A stretch of DNA of 64,000 nt from Flavobacterium sp. 5 (GCF_002813295.1 NZ_PHUE01000001.1:744001-808000), one strand, 5' to 3'. Counted from the first letter of the stretch, positions 7,575 through 16,061 are shown. Numbers and translations: made by a program. The notes: generated by a model not told the origin, from the letters alone.

Positions 7575-9107
7575 TTACTCTACAGCTACTTTGTAAGTTG
7601 GGTCTTCTAGAATATTCACATCAATAACCGCATCTGCATTTTGCAATAATTGTCTGCAATTGGAACTTAAATGACGTAACCGAATTGTTTTATTTATTTT
7701 CGCATATCGCTCTGTAATTTTATTAACAGCCTCAATTGCACTCATATCCATAATTTTACTTTCTTTAAAATCAATGATGACCTCATTTGGATCATTTACA
7801 ACATCAAATTTCTCCGAAAATGCAGTAGTTGAACCAAAGAAAAGCGGACCATAAATTTCATAATGCTTCACTCCTTTTTCATCAATATATTTCCTTGCAC
7901 GAATTCTTTTGGCATTTTCCCATGCAAAAACCAAGGCAGAAATAATTACACCAATCAATACTGCCAATGCTAAATTATGCAGAACAACAGTAATCAAAGC
8001 TACTATCACTAACACAAAAATATCATGTTTGGGCATTTTAGTAAAAATTCGGAAACTAGCCCATTCAAAGGTTCCAATTGCCACCATCATCATTACTCCT
8101 ACCAAAGCTGCAATAGGCAATTTTTCGATTACTGGGGCTCCAAATAATATAATTATCAAAATGGTTATTGCTGCAATTATACCCGACAACCGAGCTCTGG
8201 AACCAGCAGACAGATTAACCAGTGTTTGGGCAATCATTGGACAACCGCCCATTCCGAAGAAAAAACCGTTTAAAATATTTGCACTTCCTTGCGCTATACA
8301 TTCTCTGTTACTATTTCCTTTGGTATCCGTTATTTCATCTACCAAATTTAAAGTCAGCAAACCTTCTGTTAATCCTACACCTGCCATAATTAAGGAATAA
8401 GGAAAAATAATTTGTAAGGTTTTAAAATCTAACGGAATATTGGGGATATGGAATGGAGGGAAACCACCACTAATGGAAGCAATATCTTTTACTGTTTTTG
8501 TGTCTATATTCAATACTAACACTACTATAAAAACCACAAAAATTGCAGCTAATGAAGCTGGAATCTTTTTTGTCAATTTTGGAAAACCGATCACAACAGC
8601 TATTGTCAAGGTTACCAAACCCAACATGACATACAAAGAGTTCCCTGAAAGCCAAACACTTTCTCCATTTACAATCGTTTTGAATTGCTCGATTTGTGAC
8701 AAGAAAATAACAATCGCCAATCCATTTACAAAACCATACATAACAGGCTGTGGCACTAACCGAATAAATTTACCCAGTTTGAACAAACCAACCAAAATTT
8801 GAAAAATACCAGCCAAAGCTACTGCGGCAAAAACATAATCCAATCCATTTGATTTCATCAACGCAATCAACACTATAACAGTTGCCCCTGCACCTCCAGA
8901 AATCAAACCTGGTCGTCCACCAAATATTGCTGTTACCAATCCCATTATAAAAGCAGCGTACAAACCGACCAAAGGAGGAAAACCAGCCAAAATAGCAAAT
9001 GATAGCGATTCTGGAATCATCGTCATAGCAACTGTAAGTCCAGCTAAAATTTCGACTTTATAATCTACTTTTTGATTGAAATTGAATAAATTAAAATAAT
9101 GCTTCAT
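7575..9107 (-). CDS. SulP/SLC26 family anion permease with STAS domain
   Basis: 510 aa. The N-terminal sulfate-transporter core (about residues 12-390) shows the signature AGLTVAMTMIPESLSFAILAG and many membrane helices. The C-terminal cytoplasmic STAS domain (about 420-505) has the VIIDFKESKIMDMSAIEAV strand-helix. The transported anion (sulfate, bicarbonate or another) cannot be told from sequence. No carbonic anhydrase or sulfate-assimilation gene is adjacent. The ATG at 9107 lies 29 nt after a TATTTTTG box. Confidence 0.93.
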   Translation of the reverse strand: MKHYFNLFNFNQKVDYKVEILAGLTVAMTMIPESLSFAILAGFPPLVGLYAAFIMGLVTAIFGGRPGLISGGAGATVIVLIALMKSNGLDYVFAAVALAGIFQILVGLFKLGKFIRLVPQPVMYGFVNGLAIVIFLSQIEQFKTIVNGESVWLSGNSLYVMLGLVTLTIAVVIGFPKLTKKIPASLAAIFVVFIVVLVLNIDTKTVKDIASISGGFPPFHIPNIPLDFKTLQIIFPYSLIMAGVGLTEGLLTLNLVDEITDTKGNSNRECIAQGSANILNGFFFGMGGCPMIAQTLVNLSAGSRARLSGIIAAITILIIILFGAPVIEKLPIAALVGVMMMVAIGTFEWASFRIFTKMPKHDIFVLVIVALITVVLHNLALAVLIGVIISALVFAWENAKRIRARKYIDEKGVKHYEIYGPLFFGSTTAFSEKFDVVNDPNEVIIDFKESKIMDMSAIEAVNKITERYAKINKTIRLRHLSSNCRQLLQNADAVIDVNILEDPTYKVAVE

Positions 9108-9136
9108 GAATAGAAATTGTATTTTTTTTAAGGGTG

Positions 9137-9144
9137 CAAAAATA
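9137..9144 (-). promoter_or_regulatory. Putative -7 box (TATTTTTG) of the sulP gene
   Basis: It matches TAnnTTTG on the minus strand, 29 nt upstream of the start codon. Confidence 0.5.
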
Positions 9145-9187
9145 CAATTTTATGATGTTTTTTGACTAAATAAATTTTTGATACTTC

Positions 9188-9610
9188 TTATTGACTATTA
9201 ACTTCTATCTCTTTGTTCATTTTCATATTGCGAATCTTAATAGATTTATATTTCCATATTTTACCTATTCGATCTGCCAAAATATCCATTTTACCTTTTT
9301 CTTTTTCTCCAGAAACTCTAATAGTTATAGAAATCCTTTTATTATCATTAGAATATATTGTATTACCTTCTAGAATCGCTAATTTATCTATTGACTCAAG
9401 TTTACCAAAGTTTTGAATGACCTCCTCATTTTTATTGGCTTTATCAATTGCATTTTGACACAATAAAGGATCTGCATAGGCTTGACCTAAATTTACTACA
9501 TCATCAAAATTTGAAGTTATAATCAATATAAAACCAATAGCAATTATTACTGTAGACCAAAACCATCTTTTCGTCCAAATCCTTTTTTCTTCGATTATTT
9601 CGTTATCCAT
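9188..9610 (-). CDS. Coa1-like (cytochrome c oxidase assembly factor family) membrane protein
   Basis: 140 aa with a single membrane helix at about residues 16-34 after a charged N-terminus, then an extracytoplasmic domain. The pattern of a short helix, VIQNFGKLESI, and ISITIRVSGEKEKGKMDI ending in a W-containing strand resembles the bacterial Coa1 (PF08695) family. The name comes from the mitochondrial factor; the bacterial role is not established and no oxidase genes are nearby. Assignment is by sequence pattern only. Confidence 0.6.
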   Translation of the reverse strand: MDNEIIEEKRIWTKRWFWSTVIIAIGFILIITSNFDDVVNLGQAYADPLLCQNAIDKANKNEEVIQNFGKLESIDKLAILEGNTIYSNDNKRISITIRVSGEKEKGKMDILADRIGKIWKYKSIKIRNMKMNKEIEVNSQ

Positions 9611-9653
9611 TTTTGATTTTTTTGTCTAATTGTTTGTGAATAATTATTTCTTG

Positions 9654-9989
9654 CTACCCAATTCTCAATCCATTTTCAATTTTGAAATCAGGGGCTAATA
9701 AAATAACATCTCCCTCCTCACCTACTGCTCCAAGCACTAAACACTCACTCATGAATTTTCCAATTTGCTTTTTAGGAAAATTAACCACAGCTACAATCTG
9801 TCTTCCTATCAAAACTTCTTTAGTATATCGTTTGGTGATTTGTGCCGATGTTTTTCGGATTCCGATGGTGTTTCCAAAATCTATTGTGAGTTGAAAAGCG
9901 GGTTTTCGGGCTTCAGGAAAATCATTGACTTCAAGTATAGTTCCCACTCGCATTTCTACTCTTTCAAATTCAGTCCACGTTAAATCCAT
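9654..9989 (-). CDS. csaA: CsaA-type tRNA-binding domain protein
   Basis: 111 aa from the ATG at 9989 (MDLTWTEFERVEMRVGTI). An upstream in-frame TTG at 10001 would add only Lys residues from an A-run and is unlikely. It is a stand-alone EMAP/tRNA-binding OB-fold with ARKPAFQLTIDFG, GIRKTSAQIT, QIVAVVNFPKKQIG and SECLVLG. CsaA is described as a small chaperone or secretion-related, tRNA-binding protein; its function in Bacteroidota is unknown. Confidence 0.9.
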   Translation of the reverse strand: MDLTWTEFERVEMRVGTILEVNDFPEARKPAFQLTIDFGNTIGIRKTSAQITKRYTKEVLIGRQIVAVVNFPKKQIGKFMSECLVLGAVGEEGDVILLAPDFKIENGLRIG

Positions 9990-10051
9990 TTTTTTTTTCA
10001 ATTAAGTTACTAAGTTGCTAAGCTACTAAGAATCTAAGAAAACAGTCTAAA

Positions 10052-10084
10052 AAAAAATCCCAAACATAATTGTCTGGGATTTTC
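10052..10084 (-). terminator. Terminator of the PPIase fusion gene
   Basis: The stem AATCCCA / TGGGATT is followed on the minus strand by a run of eight to nine T, about 50 nt after the stop codon at 10136. Confidence 0.85.
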
Positions 10085-10135
10085 TATTTGTATATTCAGC
10101 ATCACTGCCAACTATTAACTGTAAACTGCTAACTC

Positions 10136-11068
10136 TTACTTAACGTCCATCAATTCAACGTCAAAAATCAAAGTTGCATTTGGTGGAATAACACCACCTG
10201 CTCCTGCTGGCCCGTATCCTAAATCAGATGGAATCACAAAACGAGCTTTGTCTCCAACTTTCAACAAAGCAATACCTTCGTCCCAACCTTCAATTACCTG
10301 ACCAATTCCTAATTTAAATTCGATTGGTTTTTTTCTTGGGTAAGAAGAATCAAAAACTTTACCGCTCTCCAATGAACCTTCATAATGAACAGAAACTGTT
10401 TTACCACTTTCTGCTTGTTTACCAGAACCTCTTTGGATGAATTGGTAACGTAAACCACTTTCAGTTTTTTCAAAACCAGCAGCTAATGTTTCCATTTTTG
10501 CTTCTGATTCTGCTTTCAAAGCAGCTTCTTTTTTCAAACGAGCACCTTTTAAACCAATGAAAGCTTCAATAGCATTCCATTTTTGAGCTTCTTCACCAAC
10601 TCTGATAATTTCCAAAGTATCTAATGAATCCCCTTGAGCAACTGCATCAACTACATCTTGTCCTTCAACCACATGTCCAAAAACAGTGTGTTTGTTATCC
10701 AACCAAGAAGTTGGAACGTGTGTGATGTAAAATTGAGAACCATTAGAACCTGGTCCTGAATTAGCCATAGCTAAAACTCCTGGTTTATCATGTTTTAAAG
10801 ATGGGTGAAACTCATCATCAAATTTATAACCTGGATCTCCTGTTCCAGTTCCTTGTGGGCAACCACCTTGAATCATAAAGTCAGGAATAACTCTATGAAA
10901 ATTTAAACCATCATAGAATTTTTGTCCTTGAGGCTTTATTTTGTTTTCCATGTTTCCTTCTGCAAGAGCAACAAAGTTACCTACAGTTCCAGGAGTCAAA
11001 TCGTGTGTTAATTTTACTAAAATCGCTCCTTTTGCAGTATTGAATTTAGCGTATATTCCGTTTTCCAT
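10136..11068 (-). CDS. Dual-domain peptidylprolyl isomerase (cyclophilin + FKBP fusion)
   Basis: 310 aa. A cyclophilin domain fills about residues 1-155 (NFHRVIPDFMIQGGCPQGTG, SNGSQFYITHVPTSWLDNKH, TVFGHVVEG). A charged Ala/Lys/Glu-rich linker follows at about 160-195, then an FKBP domain at about 205-310 (VSVHYEGSLESGKVFDSSY, QVIEGWDEGIALLKVGDKA, YGPAGAGGVIPPNATL). Both catalytic cores look intact, so the protein should isomerise X-Pro bonds through two unrelated folds. No signal peptide, so cytoplasmic. Such cyclophilin-FKBP chimeras are known from Flavobacterium. Confidence 0.93.
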   Translation of the reverse strand: MENGIYAKFNTAKGAILVKLTHDLTPGTVGNFVALAEGNMENKIKPQGQKFYDGLNFHRVIPDFMIQGGCPQGTGTGDPGYKFDDEFHPSLKHDKPGVLAMANSGPGSNGSQFYITHVPTSWLDNKHTVFGHVVEGQDVVDAVAQGDSLDTLEIIRVGEEAQKWNAIEAFIGLKGARLKKEAALKAESEAKMETLAAGFEKTESGLRYQFIQRGSGKQAESGKTVSVHYEGSLESGKVFDSSYPRKKPIEFKLGIGQVIEGWDEGIALLKVGDKARFVIPSDLGYGPAGAGGVIPPNATLIFDVELMDVK

Positions 11069-11091
11069 GTTGTTTATTTTTTATTGAGGTG

Positions 11092-11118
11092 CAAATTTAC
11101 AAATTAATTCAATATCAA
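11092..11118 (-). promoter_or_regulatory. Promoter of the PPIase fusion: -7 TAAATTTG with upstream TTG
   Basis: On the minus strand, TAAATTTG (11099-11092) lies 23 nt before the ATG. A TTG (11118-11116) sits 16 nt upstream, a little closer than the usual -33 spacing. Confidence 0.5.
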
Positions 11119-11128
11119 TTTGTGCTTT

Positions 11129-12295
11129 CTATTTTTTAGAACTTGGTTTGTATGTAAATCCGTAAACTAATAATGATAATAATGCCAAAACAGCGCCTCC
11201 GATAGTAACAGCATGCCATCCTCCCAACTTCCATAACAATAAACCGTAAGCAGATCCGCCAGCAGTTCCTAAAAAACTAAATGACATAAATACAGTATTT
11301 AATCTGTTTCTGGCTTCAGGTAACAGTGAATATACCCGGGTTTGGTTTGAGATATGAACACTTTGAATTCCAACATCAATAAGAACTATTCCGACGATAA
11401 TTCCAATCACACTTTCGGTAGAAAAGTAAAAAACAATAAAACTGATTAAAAGCAATAAACAACCGTAACCAACAGCTATCCTAGAATTTCCTTTGTCTCC
11501 TAGTTTTCCAACTAATGGTGCTGCTAAAGCTCCCGAAACCCCTACGACTCCAAAAAGTCCTATTGTAGCACTATTAAAATGAAACGGTGAATCTGAAAGC
11601 AACAAAACCATTGTTGTCCAGAAAGCACCAAATTGAGCAAAAGCAAACACATTGATTAAAGTTGCTTCCCGCAAAACTGGTTGTGTTTTTATAAGTGTAA
11701 AAAGCGATTGAATTAATTGACCATAAGAACCCTCAAATTGTGGCTTATTTATTGGAAATGTATTCTGAATAACAAAAAATATCAAAAGACAAATTCCAGC
11801 AGCAATCCAAAACATAGACCTCCATCCAAAAACCTGTCCAATGAATCCGCTTAATGTTCTGGAAAGTAAAATTCCTATGAGTAATCCACTCATAATAGTT
11901 CCTACTACTTTTCCACGTTGTTGTGGCTCACATAAAGTAGCTGCCAATGGCAAAATAAGTTGTGGCACTATTGAGGTGATTCCGATAAGCAATGAAGCAA
12001 TTTGTAAAATAAAAAAATTCTTTGAAGTAGCTGCAATAATTAAAGCAATAACAGAGGCAAAAGTAGTTACCAGTATTTGCTTTTTACGTTCAATTTTATC
12101 ACCCAGTGGTACCATAAAGAACAAACCAATAGCGTAACCAGCCTGAGTTAAATAAGTAACTGTCCCGGCATTGGCCTCGGGAATTTTAAATTCCTTGGCA
12201 ATTAAAATAATTAAAGGTTGGCAATAATACAGATTGGCAACTATAAGCCCAGTACAGGCTGCCATAAACAAGACATTCGTTTTCGATAAATTCAT
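11129..12295 (-). CDS. MFS transporter
   Basis: 388 aa, about 12 hydrophobic helices, with the MFS loop 2-3 motif GDKIERKK and a similar loop 8-9 motif (GKLGDKGN). It resembles the YgaY-like / drug-efflux MFS branch, but the substrate is unknown. It lies 39 bp downstream of a cupin gene on the same strand. It also has its own TATTTTTG box only 4 nt before the ATG, which would give a leaderless or nearly leaderless transcript. Confidence 0.9.
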   Translation of the reverse strand: MNLSKTNVLFMAACTGLIVANLYYCQPLIILIAKEFKIPEANAGTVTYLTQAGYAIGLFFMVPLGDKIERKKQILVTTFASVIALIIAATSKNFFILQIASLLIGITSIVPQLILPLAATLCEPQQRGKVVGTIMSGLLIGILLSRTLSGFIGQVFGWRSMFWIAAGICLLIFFVIQNTFPINKPQFEGSYGQLIQSLFTLIKTQPVLREATLINVFAFAQFGAFWTTMVLLLSDSPFHFNSATIGLFGVVGVSGALAAPLVGKLGDKGNSRIAVGYGCLLLLISFIVFYFSTESVIGIIVGIVLIDVGIQSVHISNQTRVYSLLPEARNRLNTVFMSFSFLGTAGGSAYGLLLWKLGGWHAVTIGGAVLALLSLLVYGFTYKPSSKK

Positions 12296-12299
12296 GTTG

Positions 12300-12327
12300 C
12301 AAAAATACTATACTAATTCTGACCCAA
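12300..12327 (-). promoter_or_regulatory. Promoter directly abutting the MFS start codon
   Basis: TATTTTTG (12307-12300) ends 4 nt before the ATG, with a TTG (12327-12325) 17 nt further upstream. If used, transcription would begin at or next to the ATG. Confidence 0.45.
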
Positions 12328-12334
12328 TCTTTAA

Positions 12335-12682
12335 TTATTTCATAAAATCTTCTCGAATGGGGCTAAAAACATCAATCAGCAAACCATCTTCAAGACAAAG
12401 CACACCATGAATTGCGTGAGGCGGAATGTAAAAACAATCTCCTTCTTTCATCACTTTTGTGATACTATTGATTGTCACTTCAAATGATCCTTTGGCTACA
12501 TTGGTAACTTGCGAATGGTAATGATTATGAAGAACTCCAATAGCACCTTTTTCGAAAAGCACATTCACCATCATAATGGTATCATCATACCCCATAATTT
12601 TGCGTTTGATGCCTTCGCCAACCACTTCCCATTCAAATTCATCGTCTTTTATAAATTCTTTGCTTGCTCCAAAACTTTGCAT
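12335..12682 (-). CDS. Cupin domain protein (KdgF-like)
   Basis: 115 aa, a single cupin barrel. Motif 1 matches G-x5-HxH-x3-Q-x6-G (H52, H54, Q58, G65) and motif 2 includes GDCFYIPPHAIHGV (H92), giving a normal metal site with Gln in place of Glu. The spacing resembles KdgF, which linearises unsaturated uronates, but no pectin or alginate lyase gene is nearby, so the substrate is open. It is followed by the MFS transporter on the same strand, so the pair may act together. Confidence 0.82.
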   Translation of the reverse strand: MQSFGASKEFIKDDEFEWEVVGEGIKRKIMGYDDTIMMVNVLFEKGAIGVLHNHYHSQVTNVAKGSFEVTINSITKVMKEGDCFYIPPHAIHGVLCLEDGLLIDVFSPIREDFMK

Positions 12683-12747
12683 CGTATTTTATTTTATTGT
12701 TAAAAACATGTTTTTGTTACACAATTCAATCTCTGTCTATTTCTATG

Positions 12748-12755
12748 CAAAAATA
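12748..12755 (-). promoter_or_regulatory. Putative -7 box (TATTTTTG) of the cupin gene
   Basis: It lies on the minus strand 65 nt before the cupin ATG and overlaps the last bases of the inverted repeat at 12752-12814. The leader also carries a 14-bp perfect palindrome (AAAAACATGTTTTT, 12702-12715). Confidence 0.4.
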
Positions 12756-12814
12756 ACTCATTGATTACAATTCAAACAATATCAAAATTATTTAATTGTA
12801 ATCAATGAGTTATT
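12752..12814. repeat. Perfect 21-bp inverted repeat (terminator or operator)
   Basis: The left arm (12752-12772) and right arm (12794-12814) are exact reverse complements of 21 bp separated by 21 nt. It lies just downstream of the TlpA-like gene and upstream of the cupin gene. On the minus strand it ends in TTATTTTTG, so it could terminate the TlpA-like gene. Its overlap with the cupin -7 box would also allow a regulatory role. Confidence 0.7.
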
Positions 12815-12847
12815 CTGTAAAAACTAAAACCTTTTTAATACTTATAT

Positions 12848-14713
12848 CTACAAACTTAATTGCTCATCAATAAGATGTGTTAAATCTTGTTCGGAAGTTC
12901 CAAATGCAATTACGCTTCCATTTTTGTCTATTAAAATTTTTGTTGGAATTCCCTCTATTTTGTACTTTGTAGTAATCGCATCATCATAATCGAAAACTAC
13001 ATTAAAACTGTATTTCTTATCATTAATAAATGTGGCAACTTTTTCTGTAGTCTCATTATCTTTTCCTTTTTCCCAAGTGTTTACAAATAAAAACACTACA
13101 TTTTTATCTTTGTATTTCGTTACTAAATCCTGCATTGCAGGAAAAGAGGCTTTACATGGTCCACACCAGGTAGCCCAAAAATCAAGTACTACTACTTTGC
13201 CTTTTAGATCTGACAAATTAATTACTTTTCCTTCCAGATTTTTCAAACTAAATTTTATAGCATCTGTGCTACCGTATTTCTTCACAATATCAGCTTTTGC
13301 ATTAGCATTGCCTGTTTCAATAGACTTTGCTTTAATGGCTTTAAAGTTATCCAAAGGCAAATTTAGTTTTCCATATATTGTTTCCAATTGAGCAAGAAGC
13401 ACTCTGGAATTCGTTCCTTTTGACAGTTCCTCTTCTATATATTTTTTTGTGATCTCTGGACCTTTAACTTTTTCCATCATACCAGCATAACGTTCTTTTC
13501 CACCTGTATCCAATCCTCCCAACTGATAGAGCTTATCCTGATATTGAAAAGCTTCATCAAATCGATTCAGTTTATAAAGTACTAAAGCATAAGTGTCTGC
13601 ATACATATTATAAGTTTCATTTAATTCTTCAGGAAAATCAGATTGCTTTTGCAAATCAGATAAAATATCTAATGATCTTTTAGATATTTTTTCGGCAGTA
13701 TCAATGTCCTTTGCAGGAGTTACTAAATCTTGCCCTGATAAATTCCATGCATAATCATTATAAAAAGAAGCCGCTTTGCCTTTACTGGACAATAAATTTT
13801 CGTATTGTTCCATTTTTTGAAAATCTTTGTTTGTCACATATATTTTCAATAAACTTTGATAAAAATAATCTTTGTATATTGGAAGAACATTACTAAATCT
13901 AGTGGTATAAAGATTTAAACGCTCTAAAATATACGCTTCCGTTTTATCTGGATTGTTAGCAAAATCGAAAAAGAATTTGCTCGATTCAAAATTACCATTC
14001 GGATATTTTGCAGTGATTTGATCCTCTACTTGCTTCTTTTCATCAGTCATTTTGAGAGTCCCATAAAGTCTTGCGGCAATTAGCAAGTAGTCTTCCGAGT
14101 TCTTTTTTGCGCATTTTTGGGCAAATGACAACATTTCAACTTTGGTTTTTTCTTTATCAAAAGGTTCTTTTATGTATAAATAATTATTATAACTTTTATC
14201 TTCCTTCATCATCGGATACTTTGCGTATACTTTATTATATTCTGCTATAATACTTTCCGGTTTTGAATCTAGTTTTAAATTGAGTTTCGAAGTCAATGTA
14301 TTGTTAGCGTAATTTATAAGATCTATTCTAGCGATTGCACACTTTGCAATATCGTTTGGGTTGGATGAATTTAAACAAGCGTCATATCCCTTATTTTGGT
14401 TATTATCTATTACTTGTTTTCCATCAATAATAGCTGCAACAAAATACTTAGTTGAATCGGTTACTTTGAGAGAGAACTCATACCCATTTGTTTTTTTTAT
14501 CAGTGGTGCAGTAGCACCCGTAAAATCGAAGTCATTATTATATAGAACTCTGACTTTGGCTCCATTTGGAATTTCAACTCCTTTGGGCGGTTGATAAACA
14601 TAAGTATTTTCTTTTCCGATTTTAATTTTTGAATCTTTCAAATACAGTTTCCCGATTTGTGAAAAAGCGACATTACAACATACCAAAAAAAGTAGCATTA
14701 CTGATTTATTCAT
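12848..14713 (-). CDS. Secreted TlpA-like thioredoxin-domain protein with large N-terminal region
   Basis: 621 aa with a signal peptide (MNKSVMLLFLVCCNVAFSQ). Residues about 20-130 form a beta-rich region and about 150-470 are helical and repeat-like (tetratricopeptide-like, not certain). The C-terminal TlpA/AhpC-type thioredoxin domain (about 480-621) has WCGPC (C517, C520) and the cis-Pro loop EGIPT (P590). The domain suggests a periplasmic thiol-disulfide reductase. The partner is unknown. Bacteroidota encode many such proteins. Confidence 0.88.
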   Translation of the reverse strand: MNKSVMLLFLVCCNVAFSQIGKLYLKDSKIKIGKENTYVYQPPKGVEIPNGAKVRVLYNNDFDFTGATAPLIKKTNGYEFSLKVTDSTKYFVAAIIDGKQVIDNNQNKGYDACLNSSNPNDIAKCAIARIDLINYANNTLTSKLNLKLDSKPESIIAEYNKVYAKYPMMKEDKSYNNYLYIKEPFDKEKTKVEMLSFAQKCAKKNSEDYLLIAARLYGTLKMTDEKKQVEDQITAKYPNGNFESSKFFFDFANNPDKTEAYILERLNLYTTRFSNVLPIYKDYFYQSLLKIYVTNKDFQKMEQYENLLSSKGKAASFYNDYAWNLSGQDLVTPAKDIDTAEKISKRSLDILSDLQKQSDFPEELNETYNMYADTYALVLYKLNRFDEAFQYQDKLYQLGGLDTGGKERYAGMMEKVKGPEITKKYIEEELSKGTNSRVLLAQLETIYGKLNLPLDNFKAIKAKSIETGNANAKADIVKKYGSTDAIKFSLKNLEGKVINLSDLKGKVVVLDFWATWCGPCKASFPAMQDLVTKYKDKNVVFLFVNTWEKGKDNETTEKVATFINDKKYSFNVVFDYDDAITTKYKIEGIPTKILIDKNGSVIAFGTSEQDLTHLIDEQLSL

Positions 14714-14997
14714 CTTATAGATATTTTAGGTTAGTGCCAGTTGAAAAAAAAATCTAACTGACTGATTACTTAGAAATTCAATAGTAAATATAATTGAATT
14801 ATACTACAGGAAATTAATATTGTGAAATAATTATGAAATAGACTTTAACTCAAATTAGAAGTCTTAATTGTAGTCATTTAAGTTTAAAATTCAAATCATT
14901 TAAATTGTATTCCTCTAATTCATTTTGACATTCTACGAAAGTAATCTGAAATTGTAAATAACGACAGCCATACTATTATTAAGGCTCGCCTCTCGAT

Positions 14998-15290
14998 TTT
15001 GTAGGTGTTGCCTATTTTTTTGATAAGCCCTCCTTCAATTTTAATAGGGTCACCTTTAGTTTTAATAGGTCACAACTCAAAAAAAGGTAGGCTTTCCTAG
15101 CCATTTAAAAGGTGCTCCTTTTGATTTCATAGGTGTTACCTATGGTTTGGGTAGGTGCTCCTATGATTTGGGTAGGTGCTCCTATGATTTGGGTAGGTGC
15201 TCCTATGATTTGGGTAGGTGCTCCTATGATTTGGGTAGGTGCTCCTATGATTTGGGTAGGTGCTCCTATGATTTGGGTAGGTGCTCCTAT
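14998..15290. repeat. Intergenic array of about 14 degenerate 21-bp units (array 1)
   Basis: Units 8-14, starting every 21 bp at 15149, 15170, 15191, 15212, 15233, 15254 and 15275, are virtually identical; the last is cut short. Each is built on the dyad TAGG-TGCT-CCTA followed by TGATTTGGG. To the left are about seven diverged units (from 14998) that keep 21-22 bp spacing and mostly keep TAGG-N4/5-CC(T) (TAGGTGTTGCCTA, TAGGGTCACCTTTA, TAGGCTTTCCTA, TAGGTGTTACCTA). The 21-bp period leaves several frames open, producing repetitive ORFs that I do not regard as genes. Confidence 0.92.
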
Positions 15291-15316
15291 CAAAATCATG
15301 GCAAGCCATGATTTTG
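15291..15316. repeat. Perfect hairpin at the right edge of array 1
   Basis: CAAAATCATGG and CCATGATTTTG (11 bp each) are exact reverse complements with a CAAG loop and directly abut the last repeat unit. There is no T-run, so it is not an obvious terminator. Confidence 0.85.
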
Positions 15317-15332
15317 ACAAATACTGCAGCAA

Positions 15333-15372
15333 CAAAAAAAAAACCTCATTCTAATTGCTTAAAACGAGGTTG
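15333..15372 (-). terminator. Terminator of the ABM-domain gene
   Basis: On the minus strand the stem AACCTCGTTTTAA / TTAGAATGAGGTT is followed by a run of about ten T, roughly 90 nt after the stop codon. It resembles the terminator at 34767-34806. Confidence 0.8.
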
Positions 15373-15459
15373 GTTTTATATAATTTATCAGAGATTTACT
15401 GCCTTTGAAAGTCTTTCGATAGCTACTATTGTTACCTATTATCCTAATTCAATTGATTA

Positions 15460-15852
15460 TTAACTTTTTAGTTTAGAAAATATTTCTTTCATAGTTGCTG
15501 GATCTATCACTGACATATCAATAAGTCGAAGGGCTTTGACCATATTGAGTGTAGTGCTTTTGTATTTTTGAAAATGTGGTGTTTTCAAATGTGATTCATA
15601 AGCTTCTTTGTTAACATATATTTCCAAAATTCTTATTTGTGTGGGATTATCCTTTTCAAACATTGGAAAAATTGAAATAACACCAGGCTCTATTTCGACG
15701 GAAGCACTGGATTCTTCTTTAAGAATTTCAATATATTCTTTAAGAAAATTAGAGTCAATCTCGATTTCTGTTAGTCTTACAATCATTTTGTCTTGGGCAT
15801 TGATACTACCAATTGAAAAAAATATCAGTAGTAAAATTAGAGATTTTTTCAT
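15460..15852 (-). CDS. Secreted antibiotic-biosynthesis-monooxygenase (ABM) fold protein
   Basis: 130 aa with a signal peptide (MKKSLILLLIFFSIGSINAQ). The mature part fits the ABM ferredoxin-like dimer fold (PF03992): MIVRLTEIEIDSNFLKEYIEI, a central EPGVISIFPMFEKDNP strand, ILEIYVNKEAYESHLKTPHF and a final helix. Automatic pipelines call such proteins quinol monooxygenase (YgiN-like). A secreted form with unknown substrate is common in Flavobacteria. It lies alone between the repeat array and structured repeat copy 2. Confidence 0.82.
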   Translation of the reverse strand: MKKSLILLLIFFSIGSINAQDKMIVRLTEIEIDSNFLKEYIEILKEESSASVEIEPGVISIFPMFEKDNPTQIRILEIYVNKEAYESHLKTPHFQKYKSTTLNMVKALRLIDMSVIDPATMKEIFSKLKS

Positions 15853-16061
15853 TTTACATTATTTATAATTTAAACTAATTTATGGTTAATTATACTAAGT
15901 AACATTATTCTGCCTCATTAGTCATTCTCACAAACCTATATTATGCTAAATTGTACTTATCTGCTAAGATAATCAAACATAAATTAGTTTAAGTATATGA
16001 AAAACTAAACATAATGATTTTAAATATTTTGCACTTCATTAGAAAACACATTATTTATCTT

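Noticed and set aside
7909..8400. 163-codon plus-strand ORF inside the SulP gene
   Set aside because: It is the antisense shadow of a clearly coding transporter gene; its sequence is the usual low-complexity antisense of membrane helices.
9990..10001. Upstream TTG start for csaA
   Set aside because: It would add only a Lys run read from an A-tract; the ATG at 9989 matches the family start.
10001..10040. Imperfect AAGTTACTAAG / AAGCTACTAAG repeats
   Set aside because: A short run of similar words in a small gap with no promoter or structure; probably simple-sequence drift.
14998..15290. Possible CRISPR array
   Set aside because: Units follow each other with no spacers, and no cas genes are nearby.
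15105..15354. Repetitive ORFs on both strands (VGAPMIW and IGAPTQI repeats)
   Set aside because: They arise because the 21-bp DNA repeat has no stop in these frames. There is no signal or domain, and the diverged part of the array is not in frame, so this is DNA repeat and not a gene.
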